A stretch of 64,000 nt of DNA from CAWBOY01 sp963790585 (GCA_963790585.1 CAWBOY010000002.1:1364001-1428000), one strand, 5' to 3'; shown: positions 1-8,973, counted from the first letter of the stretch. Numbers and translations are program-made. Notes: generated from the letters alone by a model not told the origin.

Positions 1-1034
1 GGTGTACAGCCGACGTCGGTTGGGTGACGGGACATAGCTATATCGTTTACGGACCGCTTTGTAACGGCGCGACGACGGTGATGTACGAGGGCGCCCCGAA
101 TCATCCGCGCGAGGATCGTTTTTGGGAGATCATCGAAAAATACAAGGTCAGCCTTTTTTACACCGCGCCAACGGCGATCCGCGCGTTCATCAAATGGGGC
201 AATCAGTGGCCGGATAAGCACGATCTTTCGAGCCTGCGGCTTCTCGGTTCGGTCGGCGAGCCGATCAATCCGGAGGCATGGATGTGGTACAAGGACAAGA
301 TCGGTGGCGGCCGTTGTCCGATCGTCGATACCTGGTGGCAGACGGAAACAGGCATGATTATGATTGCCCCTCTGCCGGGCGCCACGCCGACAAAGCCAGG
401 CTCGGCGACCAAGCCGTTGCCCGGCGTGTTGGCGGACGTTGTCGATAAACATGGTGCGCCGGTACCGGCCGGCAGTGGCGGTTTGCTCGTCGTTCGCAAG
501 CCGTGGCCGGCGATGCTGCGGACGATTTATGGCGATGATGATCGGTATCGTCAACAATACTGGTCGCACATTTCCGGATGCTATTTCACGGCCGACGGGG
601 CGCGACGTGACGCGGACGGTTACATCTGGGTCATGGGCCGCGTCGACGACGTCTTGAATGTCGCTGGCCATCGCTTGAGCACGATGGAAATCGAGAGCGC
701 CTTGGTGCATCATCCCAAGGTGGCTGAGGCCGCCGTCGTCGGCCAGCCGGACGAAATCAAGGGCGAAGGTATCGCGTGCTTTGTGACGCTGAAAACAGGC
801 GAAAAGCCCACGGACGAATTGAAGAAGGCGCTGCGCGACCATGTTGCTCATGAAATTGGAGCGCTGGCCCGGCCGGACATGATTCGCTTCACCGAATCGT
901 TGCCGAAAACGCGCTCGGGCAAGATCATGCGGCGACTGTTGCGCGACATCGCCAGCGGCAAGGCAACGACAGGGGATACGACGACGCTGGAGGATTATGG
1001 CGTATTGGCGAAATTGCGGGAGGATGAGGAGTAG
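1..1034 (+). CDS. acs: Acetyl-CoA synthetase, C-terminal half (5' end outside window)
   Basis: AMP-forming acetyl-CoA synthetase, which activates acetate with ATP and CoA. The frame is open from base 3 and already reads TADVGWVTGHSY, a conserved internal motif of the family, so the GTG at 24 is not the start and the N-terminal part lies upstream of the window. Visible motifs in order are LLGSVGEPINPEAW, WWQTETG (adenylate binding), GRVDDVLNVAGHRL (hinge between the two domains) and PKTRSGKIMRR near the C-terminus. The lysine in that last motif is the residue acetylated by Pat/AcuA-type enzymes in characterised Acs proteins. The reading frame is intact to the TAG stop. The gene is followed directly by a palindromic repeat and a small inverted-repeat element. 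Identification is firm. Confidence 0.96.
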   Translation, partial: CTADVGWVTGHSYIVYGPLCNGATTVMYEGAPNHPREDRFWEIIEKYKVSLFYTAPTAIRAFIKWGNQWPDKHDLSSLRLLGSVGEPINPEAWMWYKDKIGGGRCPIVDTWWQTETGMIMIAPLPGATPTKPGSATKPLPGVLADVVDKHGAPVPAGSGGLLVVRKPWPAMLRTIYGDDDRYRQQYWSHISGCYFTADGARRDADGYIWVMGRVDDVLNVAGHRLSTMEIESALVHHPKVAEAAVVGQPDEIKGEGIACFVTLKTGEKPTDELKKALRDHVAHEIGALARPDMIRFTESLPKTRSGKIMRRLLRDIASGKATTGDTTTLEDYGVLAKLREDEE

Positions 1035-1066
1035 GAGAGCGCTGTGCAATAACTCGATCAAAATTG

Positions 1067-1144
1067 TTTAGCCGCGAGCCGGTAGGCGAGCGCTGTGCGA
1101 TAGAGCGCTATCGCGCAGCGCTCGCCTACCGGCTCGCGGCTAAA
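1067..1144. repeat. Palindromic repeat, family A, copy 1
   Basis: A 78-bp near-perfect palindrome whose arms begin TTTAGCCGCGAGCCGGTAGG and end with the complement. A second copy lies at 2287-2362, on the other side of tyrA. The hairpin starts 33 bases after the acs stop and has no T-run, so it is more likely a dispersed REP-like element than an ordinary terminator, although it could stop transcription. Confidence 0.9.
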
Positions 1145-1409
1145 CGCAATACCGTTCGTCTAACCCGGCCCCTCGCTCTTCCTATAGTGGACAACGGCAA
1201 TCTTTTATTTGGCAAGGGTGCATCCTTGCCAAATAACCTGGCTTCCAAGGTTGCGCGTAAATTCTTTATTCACATGTACTTATCTTAATAATCACCAAGA
1301 CGATCAACATGGTTAAAACGACCACTCTTGCCAAAAGTGCTTTGGCATGGCAAGGCTGGTCCGCCCAGGGATTGGGCAAAAGAAAACCCCTTAGACGAAC
1401 GGTATTGCG
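1145..1409. mobile_element. 265-bp MITE-like element with 19-bp terminal inverted repeats
   Basis: The stretch is bounded by perfect 19-bp inverted repeats: CGCAATACCGTTCGTCTAA at 1145-1163 and its complement at 1391-1409. GCTAAA occurs directly outside both ends (1139-1144 and 1410-1415), as expected for a 6-bp target duplication. The left copy is the end of the family A palindrome, so the element appears to have inserted at the edge of that hairpin. Inside is another hairpin, TTTGGCAAGG and its complement at about 1207-1232. No convincing protein is encoded; two short open frames read through but have no start signal or family resemblance. The element is more AT-rich than its neighbours. 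No matching transposase is present in the window. Confidence 0.75.
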
Positions 1410-1420
1410 GCTAAACGGGG

Positions 1421-2248
1421 CTATAATATGTCGCGGATACGTTTTCCCTCCTTTAACATCGCCTGAATCGCGGCGCGATCACTTGCATTGATCGCCTCAC
1501 GAAATTCAAACAGATGCGCGATTAATCGATCGAGGGCTACCAAGAGCGGCTCGCGGTTGGCGTCGAAAATCCCTGACCATAGATGAGGGTTGGCCGCCGC
1601 GAGGCGCGTGGTGTCGCGAAAGCCTGTCGCCGTGTAGGGAACTTGTTCGTCGCTAAGCATCCCGGCCAACGCCGATGCCACGAGATGCGGCAGATGGCTC
1701 GTTAGCGCTAAAGTGCGATCGTGAATCTCTGCCGATAGCGAAGTAACTTTGGCACCGAGCGATTGCCAGAAGGAGTTGACCCGCTTTAGGGCGCTGGCGG
1801 GAGAGTCGGCTTCGGGCGTGACAATTACCAATCGCTGCTCGAACAAATCCGCGCGAGCGTGTTCGGGGCCGCTTTTCTCCGATCCAGCGAGTGGATGACT
1901 GCCGATGAAAACGACGCCTTCGGGAAGGCGGCCGCGAAGCGAAGCGAGGATGCCGACTTTCGTGCTGCCGACGTCGGTGAGCACGACGCCGGGGCGGCAG
2001 GCTTCGGCAGCCGCCATGACTTGCGCGGCGATTTGATCGACCGGCGTGCAGAAGACAACGAGATCCGCCGCTCGCACGGCGTCTTGTAAATTCGTAGCGT
2101 CGTCGATGGCGCCGAATTCGATCGCGGCTCTTAGAGCGGCCGGACTTGGATCGACGCCTACGATGCGTCGGGCGACATTTCGGCGGCGCGCCGCCAAACC
2201 GATTGAGCCGCCCAAGAGGCCGACGCCGACGATGACGAGGGTGTCCAT
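1421..2248 (-). CDS. tyrA: Prephenate/arogenate dehydrogenase
   Basis: NAD(P)-dependent oxidative decarboxylation of prephenate (or arogenate) in tyrosine synthesis; 275 aa, the usual size for a TyrA without a fused mutase or ACT domain. The N-terminus is a Rossmann fold (GVGLLGGSIGLA, residues 8-19). DVGSTK and GSHPLAGSEKSG follow; the His in the latter is the conserved catalytic region of the family. The C-terminal part is the helical dimerisation domain. The frame is intact. The gene is bracketed by two copies of the family A palindrome, with a MITE-like element against its 3' end, so it is transcribed as an isolated unit. Whether prephenate or arogenate is preferred cannot be read from the sequence. 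Confidence 0.93.
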   Translation of the reverse strand: MDTLVIVGVGLLGGSIGLAARRRNVARRIVGVDPSPAALRAAIEFGAIDDATNLQDAVRAADLVVFCTPVDQIAAQVMAAAEACRPGVVLTDVGSTKVGILASLRGRLPEGVVFIGSHPLAGSEKSGPEHARADLFEQRLVIVTPEADSPASALKRVNSFWQSLGAKVTSLSAEIHDRTLALTSHLPHLVASALAGMLSDEQVPYTATGFRDTTRLAAANPHLWSGIFDANREPLLVALDRLIAHLFEFREAINASDRAAIQAMLKEGKRIRDIL

Positions 2249-2286
2249 CGGGATTGTCTCCAGATCGGGTTCGTCAATCGGAAACT

Positions 2287-2362
2287 TTTAGCCGCGAGCC
2301 GATAGGCGAGCGCTGTGGGATAGCGCTATCAAGCAGCGCTCGCCTACCGGCTCGCGGCTAAA
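2287..2362. repeat. Palindromic repeat, family A, copy 2
   Basis: Second copy of the palindrome at 1067-1144, differing mainly at the loop and at a few stem bases (for example GAGCCGATAGG instead of GAGCCGGTAGG in the left arm). It lies between the tyrA start and the 3' end of the S10 peptidase gene, 3 bases from that stop codon. Confidence 0.9.
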
Positions 2363-2365
2363 CGG

Positions 2366-3904
2366 TCATTTCACGGCCGCTTTGATAAACGCCGCCACGT
2401 CCTTCTTCAGTTTCTCGTGCATGTTCTTGCTGACATACATCATGTGGCCGGCGTCGTAGTACGTCGTCGTGATGTTCTTCATCAGCGCGGACTCGATGCC
2501 AAGATGGTTGAATGTGTAATCGGTAGCGAAATACGGCGTGGCGAGATCGTAATAGCCATTGGCGACCAGGATTTTCAAATCCCGGTTTTTGGTCATGGCT
2601 TGCCGAAGCGTAGGCGCGACGTTGAGATAACGATTGCGGGCCGTGCCATAATCCCACGGTTGCACGCGGCCCGTGAGAATCTCATAAGGCAGATCGCTTT
2701 CATAATGCAACGTCGACTTCAAATAAATGTTGAGGGCCGTCGAGTACGAACCTTGCACGACGGCGTAGCTTGGGTCCGCATCCGGCCTTTCGCCTGCGGC
2801 GTCGATGTCGGCGCCTTTGAATCGGCTGTCGAATCGGCCGACGCTCTTGCGGTCGCCGCGCAAGAGTTCCTTGCAAAAGCGTTGGATTTCGATCCGCAAA
2901 TTGCTTCGGCCAACAAAATCCTCGGACAAACCGGTTAGCCGCGCGAGTTTCTTCCGCACCGCAGCGGCTTCTTCGTCGCTGATCTTGCTGCCTTTGAATA
3001 GCGCGGCGGCATACTCGCCGCCGGCGAATTTCTCGGCCTCGGCGAGGGCCTTCGCTCGGTCGGCTTGCAATTCGGAATCAAGCTTCTTGTGATACCAGGC
3101 TGTCGCCGTGTAGGTGGGCAAAAACAGGATATAAGGAAGGTCATTTCCTTCATCAAATCGTGCCGTGCCAAAATTGAGGATGCATGAGATCAACATGACG
3201 CCGTTGAGGTCCATGCCGTGGCGGTCTTGCAGAAAGCCGGACAGCGCCGCGGCGCGGGTGGTGCCGTAGCTCTCTCCGGCAAGGAACTTCGGCGACGACC
3301 AACGCTCATGCTTGGTCGTGTAACGGCGGATAAACTCGCCGACGGATTGAATGTCTTGATCAACGCCGTGGAACTTGGTGCCGCTTTCGCCGGGCGCTGG
3401 TCGACTATAACCGGTCGTCACCGGATCGATGAAGACGAGATCGGTGGAGTCCAAGATCGAGTAATCGTTGTCGACGAGTTTGGCCGGCGGCGGTAGAGCA
3501 GACCCATCTTCCGCGTTTTTGACTTTCTTTGGTCCGAACGCTCCGAGATGGAGCCAAACACTAGATGAACCAGGGCCGCCATTGAAGGTGAAGGTGATCG
3601 GTCGCTTGGAAACGTCCTTCACGCCTTGCTTTGTATAGGCGATATAGAAGATGCTCGCCGTCGGCTTGCCGTCCTCTTCCTTGAGCAGCAGCGTTCCAGC
3701 GTCGACTTTATAACTGACCTTCTCGCCGTCAATCGTCACTTCGCCCGATGTTTCGGCGTGAGTTTCTTCGAGTTTTTTGTCTTTGTCTGGAGATTTATTC
3801 TCGACGGCTGGTTTGCCTTTATCCGGCGGCTGCCAGGCGGCGACGGAGGACAGGGTCAACGCGGAACACAGGAGAAGTAACGAGACAATGCGGCGGTTGA
3901 GCAC
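2366..3904 (-). CDS. Secreted serine carboxypeptidase, family S10
   Basis: Predicted exported carboxypeptidase of the S10 family (alpha/beta-hydrolase fold), about 512 aa. The frame stays open upstream, but the chosen GTG at 3904 is preceded by GGAG and followed at once by a signal peptide (LNRRIVSLLLLCSALTL, cleavage near SSVAA|W); the upstream extension has no protein-like character and overlaps the next gene. A charged linker (residues 25-50) precedes the catalytic domain. FNGGPGSSS (about residue 107) is the S10 oxyanion motif, GESYG holds the nucleophile Ser at about 212, and the Asp and His of the triad are in YYDLATPYF and YDAGHMMY near the C-terminus. Substrate unknown; a peptide-scavenging role outside the cytoplasm is inferred. 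Confidence 0.88.
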   Translation of the reverse strand: MLNRRIVSLLLLCSALTLSSVAAWQPPDKGKPAVENKSPDKDKKLEETHAETSGEVTIDGEKVSYKVDAGTLLLKEEDGKPTASIFYIAYTKQGVKDVSKRPITFTFNGGPGSSSVWLHLGAFGPKKVKNAEDGSALPPPAKLVDNDYSILDSTDLVFIDPVTTGYSRPAPGESGTKFHGVDQDIQSVGEFIRRYTTKHERWSSPKFLAGESYGTTRAAALSGFLQDRHGMDLNGVMLISCILNFGTARFDEGNDLPYILFLPTYTATAWYHKKLDSELQADRAKALAEAEKFAGGEYAAALFKGSKISDEEAAAVRKKLARLTGLSEDFVGRSNLRIEIQRFCKELLRGDRKSVGRFDSRFKGADIDAAGERPDADPSYAVVQGSYSTALNIYLKSTLHYESDLPYEILTGRVQPWDYGTARNRYLNVAPTLRQAMTKNRDLKILVANGYYDLATPYFATDYTFNHLGIESALMKNITTTYYDAGHMMYVSKNMHEKLKKDVAAFIKAAVK

Positions 3905-3986
3905 GGGGAAGACTCCAGGGTGGGAGAATTTTACGCGACGGAGCCCCGCGCTGGCGCTTGGGGCTGGAGAAGGCAGTTGAGGATGC

Positions 3987-5492
3987 TCAGCGGGCCGTGC
4001 GGACGCGCTCGGCCATCTCTTTATCGATGCGTTGGCGCAGCTCGCGGTCCATGAGTGAGCCGTGGTTTTTGCCTGGGAAAAGCTCCACCACGGCATCGCT
4101 GCCGAGCTTCTTGAGCGAGGCCTTGAGCAGCTTGGTTGCACCTTCCAAGTAGAAGGTGTCTTCCTCGCCCATATAGACGTGAATCTTGCCCGCGAGCTTG
4201 GGAGCGAGCTTGTCCCAGTTCTGTTCCAGTTTGAGGCGGATGTCATAAGGCTGCCAACTCTTGGCGACATCTGGATCGACCGCGCCGGTTGTTCGGTTCC
4301 AGAGTTTCAAGGGCTCGCCATCAGCCCCGCGCGGACTGAAAACGGCCTCGAAGGATGCCAACTGGCCGCCGTGGCCCATGACGACTTCCATATCGGAGAA
4401 ATTCTTGTAAAAGAGCACCGGTTCCAGTCCACGCCGCCCTAATGGCCTGGGTTTGCCATCGGCGTCCTTGAACATGTTGACGCCCTTTTGCGTCAGGTCG
4501 ATCTGCTGAAAATCGCGGAAATCGACAGGATCGGGAGCGGTGGACCAGACACCATTGAACTGATCCGGATACGTGACCTGCAGCCAAAGACTGCTCCAGC
4601 CGCCGGACGAATGGCCGGTAACAAAGCGCAAGCGCGGGTCTTGTTTGCCGCGATAGGTTTTCTCAATGTATGGGATCAACTCCTCGATCAAGGCCTGGCC
4701 GCACGGACCGTTATTGGCCGAGTCCGCGAACACATGATGTCCCGTGCGACAATTCGGATCGAGGATAACGTAGAGCATCTCGACGCCGGCCACGTTTGTC
4801 GGATTACGACGGACCGCGCCGAGCGCTCCGAACTGATCGCCGCCGAAACCCGGGATTTCATAGACGACCGGGTAGAGCCTGGTTTTGTCCATTTCGCCGC
4901 TGAACGACTCAGGGAGGATGACTCCCGCGCGAAGACGAATCGGCCTCTTGTGAAATGCCGACAATAGTTTGCTTTCAATATCGACGAGCTTGACGCGGTC
5001 GGTCTCTTTGAACTCGCGCTCCGCCGGTGCGACCTGGTTGATGGTCAGCGAAACGGGGCCGGTCGTCGCCGCGTTCAGCATCTGCCGCAGCGGCGCGCTA
5101 TGACCGTTTCCGGGGGCGTTACTGAAATGGATATTACCGCGGTCAAAATCCATGACTGCGAAGGCCGTGTATTCGCCGGCGGGTAACTTATCGAGCTTCA
5201 CAGGATGAGCCAACGCATCGGCACCGATGACCAGCGGCTCGCCTGGCTTCCAGTCCTTGACGTCCTTGGCGAACAGCGGTTCTGGATTGAACCAATTGAC
5301 GGACGCCGGGGGACGGACACCGCCACGAGCCTTGGTCAGCATTAAGTAAACGCGGCCCGTAAATGGCTTCGCGGACACTTCTTTCGTGAAAGTTACATTG
5401 AATTCGAGCGGTTTGGGATCGGCAGCGTGAGCGGTAGCGCAAAACAGTAGACCGAGCCATAGGCCGAATCGTCGCGGGGTTGGCCGCAGCAT
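3987..5492 (-). CDS. Secreted alpha/beta-hydrolase (esterase D/enterochelin esterase-like)
   Basis: A 501-aa exported hydrolase of the putative esterase superfamily. The start at 5492 is favoured over an upstream in-frame ATG at 5561 because GGAG lies 8 bases before it and the protein then opens with a signal peptide (RRFGLWLGLLFCATAHAA). The first ~150 residues form a beta-rich domain without a family I recognise. The catalytic domain follows: YPVVYEIPGFGG, then GHSSGG with the nucleophile Ser at about 295, an acidic MGEEDTFY, and KNHGSLM carrying the presumed catalytic His. The gene runs in the same direction as the S10 peptidase, 82 bases upstream of it, so the two may be co-transcribed. 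Substrate not predictable. Confidence 0.82.
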   Translation of the reverse strand: MLRPTPRRFGLWLGLLFCATAHAADPKPLEFNVTFTKEVSAKPFTGRVYLMLTKARGGVRPPASVNWFNPEPLFAKDVKDWKPGEPLVIGADALAHPVKLDKLPAGEYTAFAVMDFDRGNIHFSNAPGNGHSAPLRQMLNAATTGPVSLTINQVAPAEREFKETDRVKLVDIESKLLSAFHKRPIRLRAGVILPESFSGEMDKTRLYPVVYEIPGFGGDQFGALGAVRRNPTNVAGVEMLYVILDPNCRTGHHVFADSANNGPCGQALIEELIPYIEKTYRGKQDPRLRFVTGHSSGGWSSLWLQVTYPDQFNGVWSTAPDPVDFRDFQQIDLTQKGVNMFKDADGKPRPLGRRGLEPVLFYKNFSDMEVVMGHGGQLASFEAVFSPRGADGEPLKLWNRTTGAVDPDVAKSWQPYDIRLKLEQNWDKLAPKLAGKIHVYMGEEDTFYLEGATKLLKASLKKLGSDAVVELFPGKNHGSLMDRELRQRIDKEMAERVRTAR

Positions 5493-5648
5493 GTTGCGTC
5501 TCCGAAGCTGGAAAGGTATACGATCGTCATGAAGTGTATGGGAGCGGCGCGGCTCGCTCAAGAGGGAGTAGCACCACGCACGATTTTTGGCATTTTTTCA
5601 GCAGATTAAGCTCGCGCTTGGGCGGGGATGCCGAGTTGTAAGAGGCCT

Positions 5649-6584
5649 TCACTTCTTCGCCCCCAGCGGCGCTGTCATCAGTTCCAGGCCGTCGGCTCCA
5701 AGGTATTGGTCGAGCCAGCCGATCTGTCCATTCTCCTTGAGCTTGGCAAATAGCTTGCCGCGCTCGTCTTCCCAGATTTGTCGTAGATATTGCGGGTTCT
5801 CTTTCGCTCCGAGGCGATATTGTTTCAAGCGCTCGAGAAAGCGGCCGGCGTCGCGGTCGGCGAGAAGTTTTTGGCTACCGGCGTAGGCGGCGGCGGCTTG
5901 GCGAATGCGATACGCTTCGGAACCGGCGGCACGCAGGCGGGTCTCGGCTTCTTGTTCGGCTTGATTGAGCAGCGTGGCGATGCGCGTCTGCGCCTGCGCG
6001 ACATTATCGAAGGCTGGCTTGACCTCGCCGGGGGCCGCGATCAACGAGACTTGGGCGTCGAGAACCTCCACGCCCAGGCCGTAGCTTTCGATTCGTTTTT
6101 GCGTGCCGGAGACCAGCTCCGGGCGCAGTGCATTTTTGCCGTTGAGCAGCACATCGTCGATAGTGTGGCCGGCGACCCATTGAGCCAGCGCGGCCTCGGC
6201 CGCGCGCGTGAGCAACTCGGGCACCTGCTCGCGCTGAACGACGTAATCTTCAAGCTGATCGGCGCGGACGCGGTAATAAAGGATCGCTTGCACATCGACG
6301 AGATTCTGATCGCCCGTGAGCAATTGACCGGATGGCATCGCTTCACCGCGGGCTTCGTCGTCCTGGTAGCCGACGGTCACGCTCTGCACAAAATCGACGG
6401 CCACTCGGTCGACGCGATCCATGCCCCACGGCAAGCCGACCCACAGGCCCGGCCCCGGCTTGTAATCGAGCACCTGTCCAAACCGGCGCACGACGGCACG
6501 CTCGCCGGGCCGCACTTCGACAACACCCGTCAAAGCGTAGCCGGCAATCGCCAGGACAACGAGGAGAACAAAAAGGAGCCGCAT
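5649..6584 (-). CDS. SPFH/HflC-HflK-like membrane protein (third of three)
   Basis: A 311-aa protein with one N-terminal membrane helix (LLFVLLVVLAIAGYAL) followed by a band-7/SPFH domain: VEVRPGERAVVRRFGQV, then GLWVGLPWGMDRVDRV and LLTGDQNLVDVQAILYYRV, the signatures of HflK. The C-terminal half is an Ala/Glu/Arg-rich coiled coil typical of stomatin-like proteins. In proteobacteria HflK and HflC form a large periplasmic cage around the FtsH protease. The start is 3 bases after the stop of the preceding SPFH gene, so the two are certainly co-transcribed. The residue pattern is nearer HflK than HflC, but with three SPFH proteins in the operon the usual names should not be applied firmly. No ftsH is present in the window. 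Confidence 0.85.
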   Translation of the reverse strand: MRLLFVLLVVLAIAGYALTGVVEVRPGERAVVRRFGQVLDYKPGPGLWVGLPWGMDRVDRVAVDFVQSVTVGYQDDEARGEAMPSGQLLTGDQNLVDVQAILYYRVRADQLEDYVVQREQVPELLTRAAEAALAQWVAGHTIDDVLLNGKNALRPELVSGTQKRIESYGLGVEVLDAQVSLIAAPGEVKPAFDNVAQAQTRIATLLNQAEQEAETRLRAAGSEAYRIRQAAAAYAGSQKLLADRDAGRFLERLKQYRLGAKENPQYLRQIWEDERGKLFAKLKENGQIGWLDQYLGADGLELMTAPLGAKK

Positions 6585-6587
6585 GGC

Positions 6588-7691
6588 TTACTTATCTCCT
6601 TTTGACGTCGGCGTAGGCTCGGTTTTGCCCGGCGCGGGCGGCTTCAGGAGACTGTTGAACATCTCGTGTTGGCTCGACAGCAGGAGCATGGTTTTATTGT
6701 CGCCGAGGATCCGTTGATAATCTTCGAGGTTGCGCAGAAAGGCATAAAAGGCCGGATCTTGCCGGGCGGCCTCGTTGCGGATCCGGTCGGCGGCGGCGTC
6801 GGCTTCGCCGCTCAGCCGCGTCGCTTCGGCCTGGGCGGCCGCTCGTAGCTCGGTGACGCGCCGTTCGCTGTTGCTGCGAATGTCGGAGGCGAGGCGCTCG
6901 CCCTCGCTCTGGTAGTCGGCCACCTTTTTTTCACGCTCACTAATGATGCGCTCAAAGATCGCCTGGCGAATCGTGCCGGCCGGATGGTTGAGCCGCCGCA
7001 GCCGAAGATCGACGACTTCGACGCCATACTCCTTCAGGACCGACTCCTGTAAAGAGGGCGTCGAAAGATGCGGCGAACCACTCAGCAAGCGCTCGCGCAA
7101 TTCGTCGCGCTTGCGCTCGACCTTGGGCCTGATGCCACCCAACACCGTCGCCGCCAGCAACGGACCGTCGAGCGGCGACGCGAGCAGGCTCACGACCGAA
7201 CTAGCCACGTCGGGTAGCTCGCTGCCGACGCCGACGCTGATGAGGTCATCAAGCTCCATCTGCCCGATAGCCGCGCCAATTTCGCTGTTAAAACGCTGCC
7301 GCAGAATGTCGCGCGCTCCTTCTTGCGTACCCAAAGTACGGATGAATTGATCGAGCGCTTCCTTATCGGGAATGCGCCAGCAGAGATAGGCGTCGATCGT
7401 CAGGGTCTTGTCGATGGTGTCGCGTTTGGCGTCGCGCGTGAGTAGCTCGGCACCAGGCAGGTCGAGATATTGCAGGCGACGATCGAAGCGCTGCACGCTC
7501 TGAATTGGCCAAGGCCACTTGAGATGTAATCCTGCTTCATCCGAGGCAGCGCCGTCAAACGTCGCCACGGGTCGACCGAATTGGGTTAGGTAGACGAAAT
7601 CGGCCCGGTCGACAGTGAACAAGCAGAAGCGCGCGAATAGGAACGCGACAAGGAGCAGGAGAGTCAGGCCGATGTAGATTCGTGTTCGCAT
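6588..7691 (-). CDS. SPFH/HflC-like membrane protein (second of three)
   Basis: A 367-aa protein with an N-terminal membrane segment (IYIGLTLLLLVAFLFARFCL) and an SPFH domain: YLTQFGRPVATF, GLHLKWPWPIQSVQRFDRR and TIDKTLTIDAYLCWRI, which match HflC order (quoted pieces from about residues 33, 54 and 92). A segment near residues 150-200 looks like an insertion relative to compact HflC proteins. The C-terminal third is a charged coiled coil (ISEREKKVADYQSEGERLAS) and ends in a short Pro/Lys tail. It lies between two other SPFH genes on the same strand, with a hairpin repeat in the upstream gap. A scaffold role in the inner membrane is inferred from the family. Confidence 0.86.
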   Translation of the reverse strand: MRTRIYIGLTLLLLVAFLFARFCLFTVDRADFVYLTQFGRPVATFDGAASDEAGLHLKWPWPIQSVQRFDRRLQYLDLPGAELLTRDAKRDTIDKTLTIDAYLCWRIPDKEALDQFIRTLGTQEGARDILRQRFNSEIGAAIGQMELDDLISVGVGSELPDVASSVVSLLASPLDGPLLAATVLGGIRPKVERKRDELRERLLSGSPHLSTPSLQESVLKEYGVEVVDLRLRRLNHPAGTIRQAIFERIISEREKKVADYQSEGERLASDIRSNSERRVTELRAAAQAEATRLSGEADAAADRIRNEAARQDPAFYAFLRNLEDYQRILGDNKTMLLLSSQHEMFNSLLKPPAPGKTEPTPTSKGDK

Positions 7692-7734
7692 GAGTTGATC
7701 TCCAATTCCCGTCGCTTTGAAAACACACTACTGC

Positions 7735-7852
7735 CCCGGCCAGACTAAATTTGCGGTGGCACAGACATTCCTGTCTGTGCAGAAAAAGGCACAGTCGTCG
7801 GTCCCCGCACAGACAGGAATGTCTGTGCCACCGCAAATTTAGTCTGGCCGGG
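7735..7852. repeat. Hairpin repeat, family B, copy 1
   Basis: A 118-bp imperfect palindrome with core GGCACAGACATTCCTGTC and its complement. The loop contains AAAAAGGC and CGTCGGT, and the outer arms read CCAGACTAAATTTGCGG. It ends 4 bases before the stop of the first SPFH gene and so lies inside the operon. Two more copies are at 34583-34706 and 53939-54052. The inner sequence is conserved between copies, while the outer stem differs in a base-paired way. Confidence 0.93.
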
Positions 7853-7855
7853 CCA

Positions 7856-8973
7856 CTACGGGTCTTCGCGGCCGCGTGTCGGAGCTGGCGCGGGCGTCCC
7901 CATCACGGGGCCGCGCGGCGGATCCGGCAAGAACCAGAGATGGCGGCGTCCCGACACTTTGCCATCAATCAGGATCTTGTCGCGGCCGCTTAGCGCCGTT
8001 GCCAGCATGTCCCAATATAGGCGAAAATCGGTCAAGGTCGCCTGCGCCTCGAGGGCCGCGCGCCGGCTTTGGAGATAATGCTCCGCTGCCTTCATCCAGC
8101 TGCCGCTGCTGCGTCCGTGTGTAAGCGCCTCATCAAATAACTGGTTTTCCTCGGCTGCGGATAATTGTGACCGTTGGCTGTATCGTGCTTGGAAGACGTC
8201 GAGTCGAGCCTTGGTTAGCGTGATTTTTTCGTCGTGCGCGGCCTCGGCGCGGCGGGTTGTTTGCAAGCCTCGGGCCTCTTGCTCGCGCTCCTCGCGCATG
8301 GCCGCGGCCGTGGCTTCGTTGATGCGGCGGTCTCGGGCTTCCATGGCCCGGGTCACGTCATGGTAGGCTTGCACTACTTCCGTGGGTGGATGGAGATCGT
8401 GCAGAGCAACCCCCTCCAGGCGGATGCCGAGGCCGCCCGGCCCTAGGTTTTGTACACGTTTTTCCAATCGGCTTAGCGCTTCCCGTTGAAACCTTTCGCG
8501 GTCGGTGGTTAGCAAGCGAGCGAAGGTCTGGGAGCCGACCAATTCACGCAGCACGCTCTCGCCAGCGCTGCGGACCAGCGCCTCGGGCTCGCGCGACTCG
8601 AAGAGATAATCGCGTGCGTTGCGAACGACGTAGCGGACGGTGCCCTGAAGTTCGAGAAGGTTGCCATCGCCGGTGATCATGACGGCTTCATCGGGGAGCC
8701 GGCGCGTGCCCTCGCCACTGTGCGGGCTCGACCAGCGCGGGCGCTGACCTCAGCGGTGGTGCCGCCGACCACACGGAAGCCAATTGCCACATTGCGAACC
8801 CGATCGGGTTGGATACGCGAGACCTCGTCGATGGGCCAAGGCCAGCACCAATGCACGCCAGGCCCAAGGTCATCCGCGATCGGTTTGCCAAATCTGCGCA
8901 CGACGGCCAATTCGTCGGGGCCAATGGCGATCAGCCCGCTCAGCCCATAGCTAAGCAAAGCAAGCACCAACAT
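7856..8973 (-). CDS. SPFH/HflK-like membrane protein (first of three), frameshifted
   Basis: About 372 aa once one frameshift near 8690-8760 is bridged. The N-terminal part (from 8973) has a membrane helix (LVLALLSYGLSGLIAIG), then PDELAVVRRFGKPI and GVHWCWPWPIDEVSRI. The rest resumes in another frame at PDEAVMITGDGNLLELQGTV, the expected next motif of HflK. A long Arg/Glu/Ala coiled coil follows and a Pro-rich tail ends the protein. The only usable start is the ATG at 8973, which overlaps the end of the ATPase gene by 23 bases and suggests translational coupling. The break joins two halves of one domain cleanly, so an assembly indel is likely. Confidence 0.8.

Noticed and set aside
1067..2362. 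Composite transposon carrying tyrA
   Set aside because: The bracketing repeats are hairpins without transposase or target duplication; they look like dispersed repeats, not IS ends.
3905..4270. N-terminal extension of the S10 peptidase to 4270
   Set aside because: It would overlap the esterase gene and has Ser/Arg-rich shadow composition; the GTG at 3904 has a ribosome site and signal peptide.
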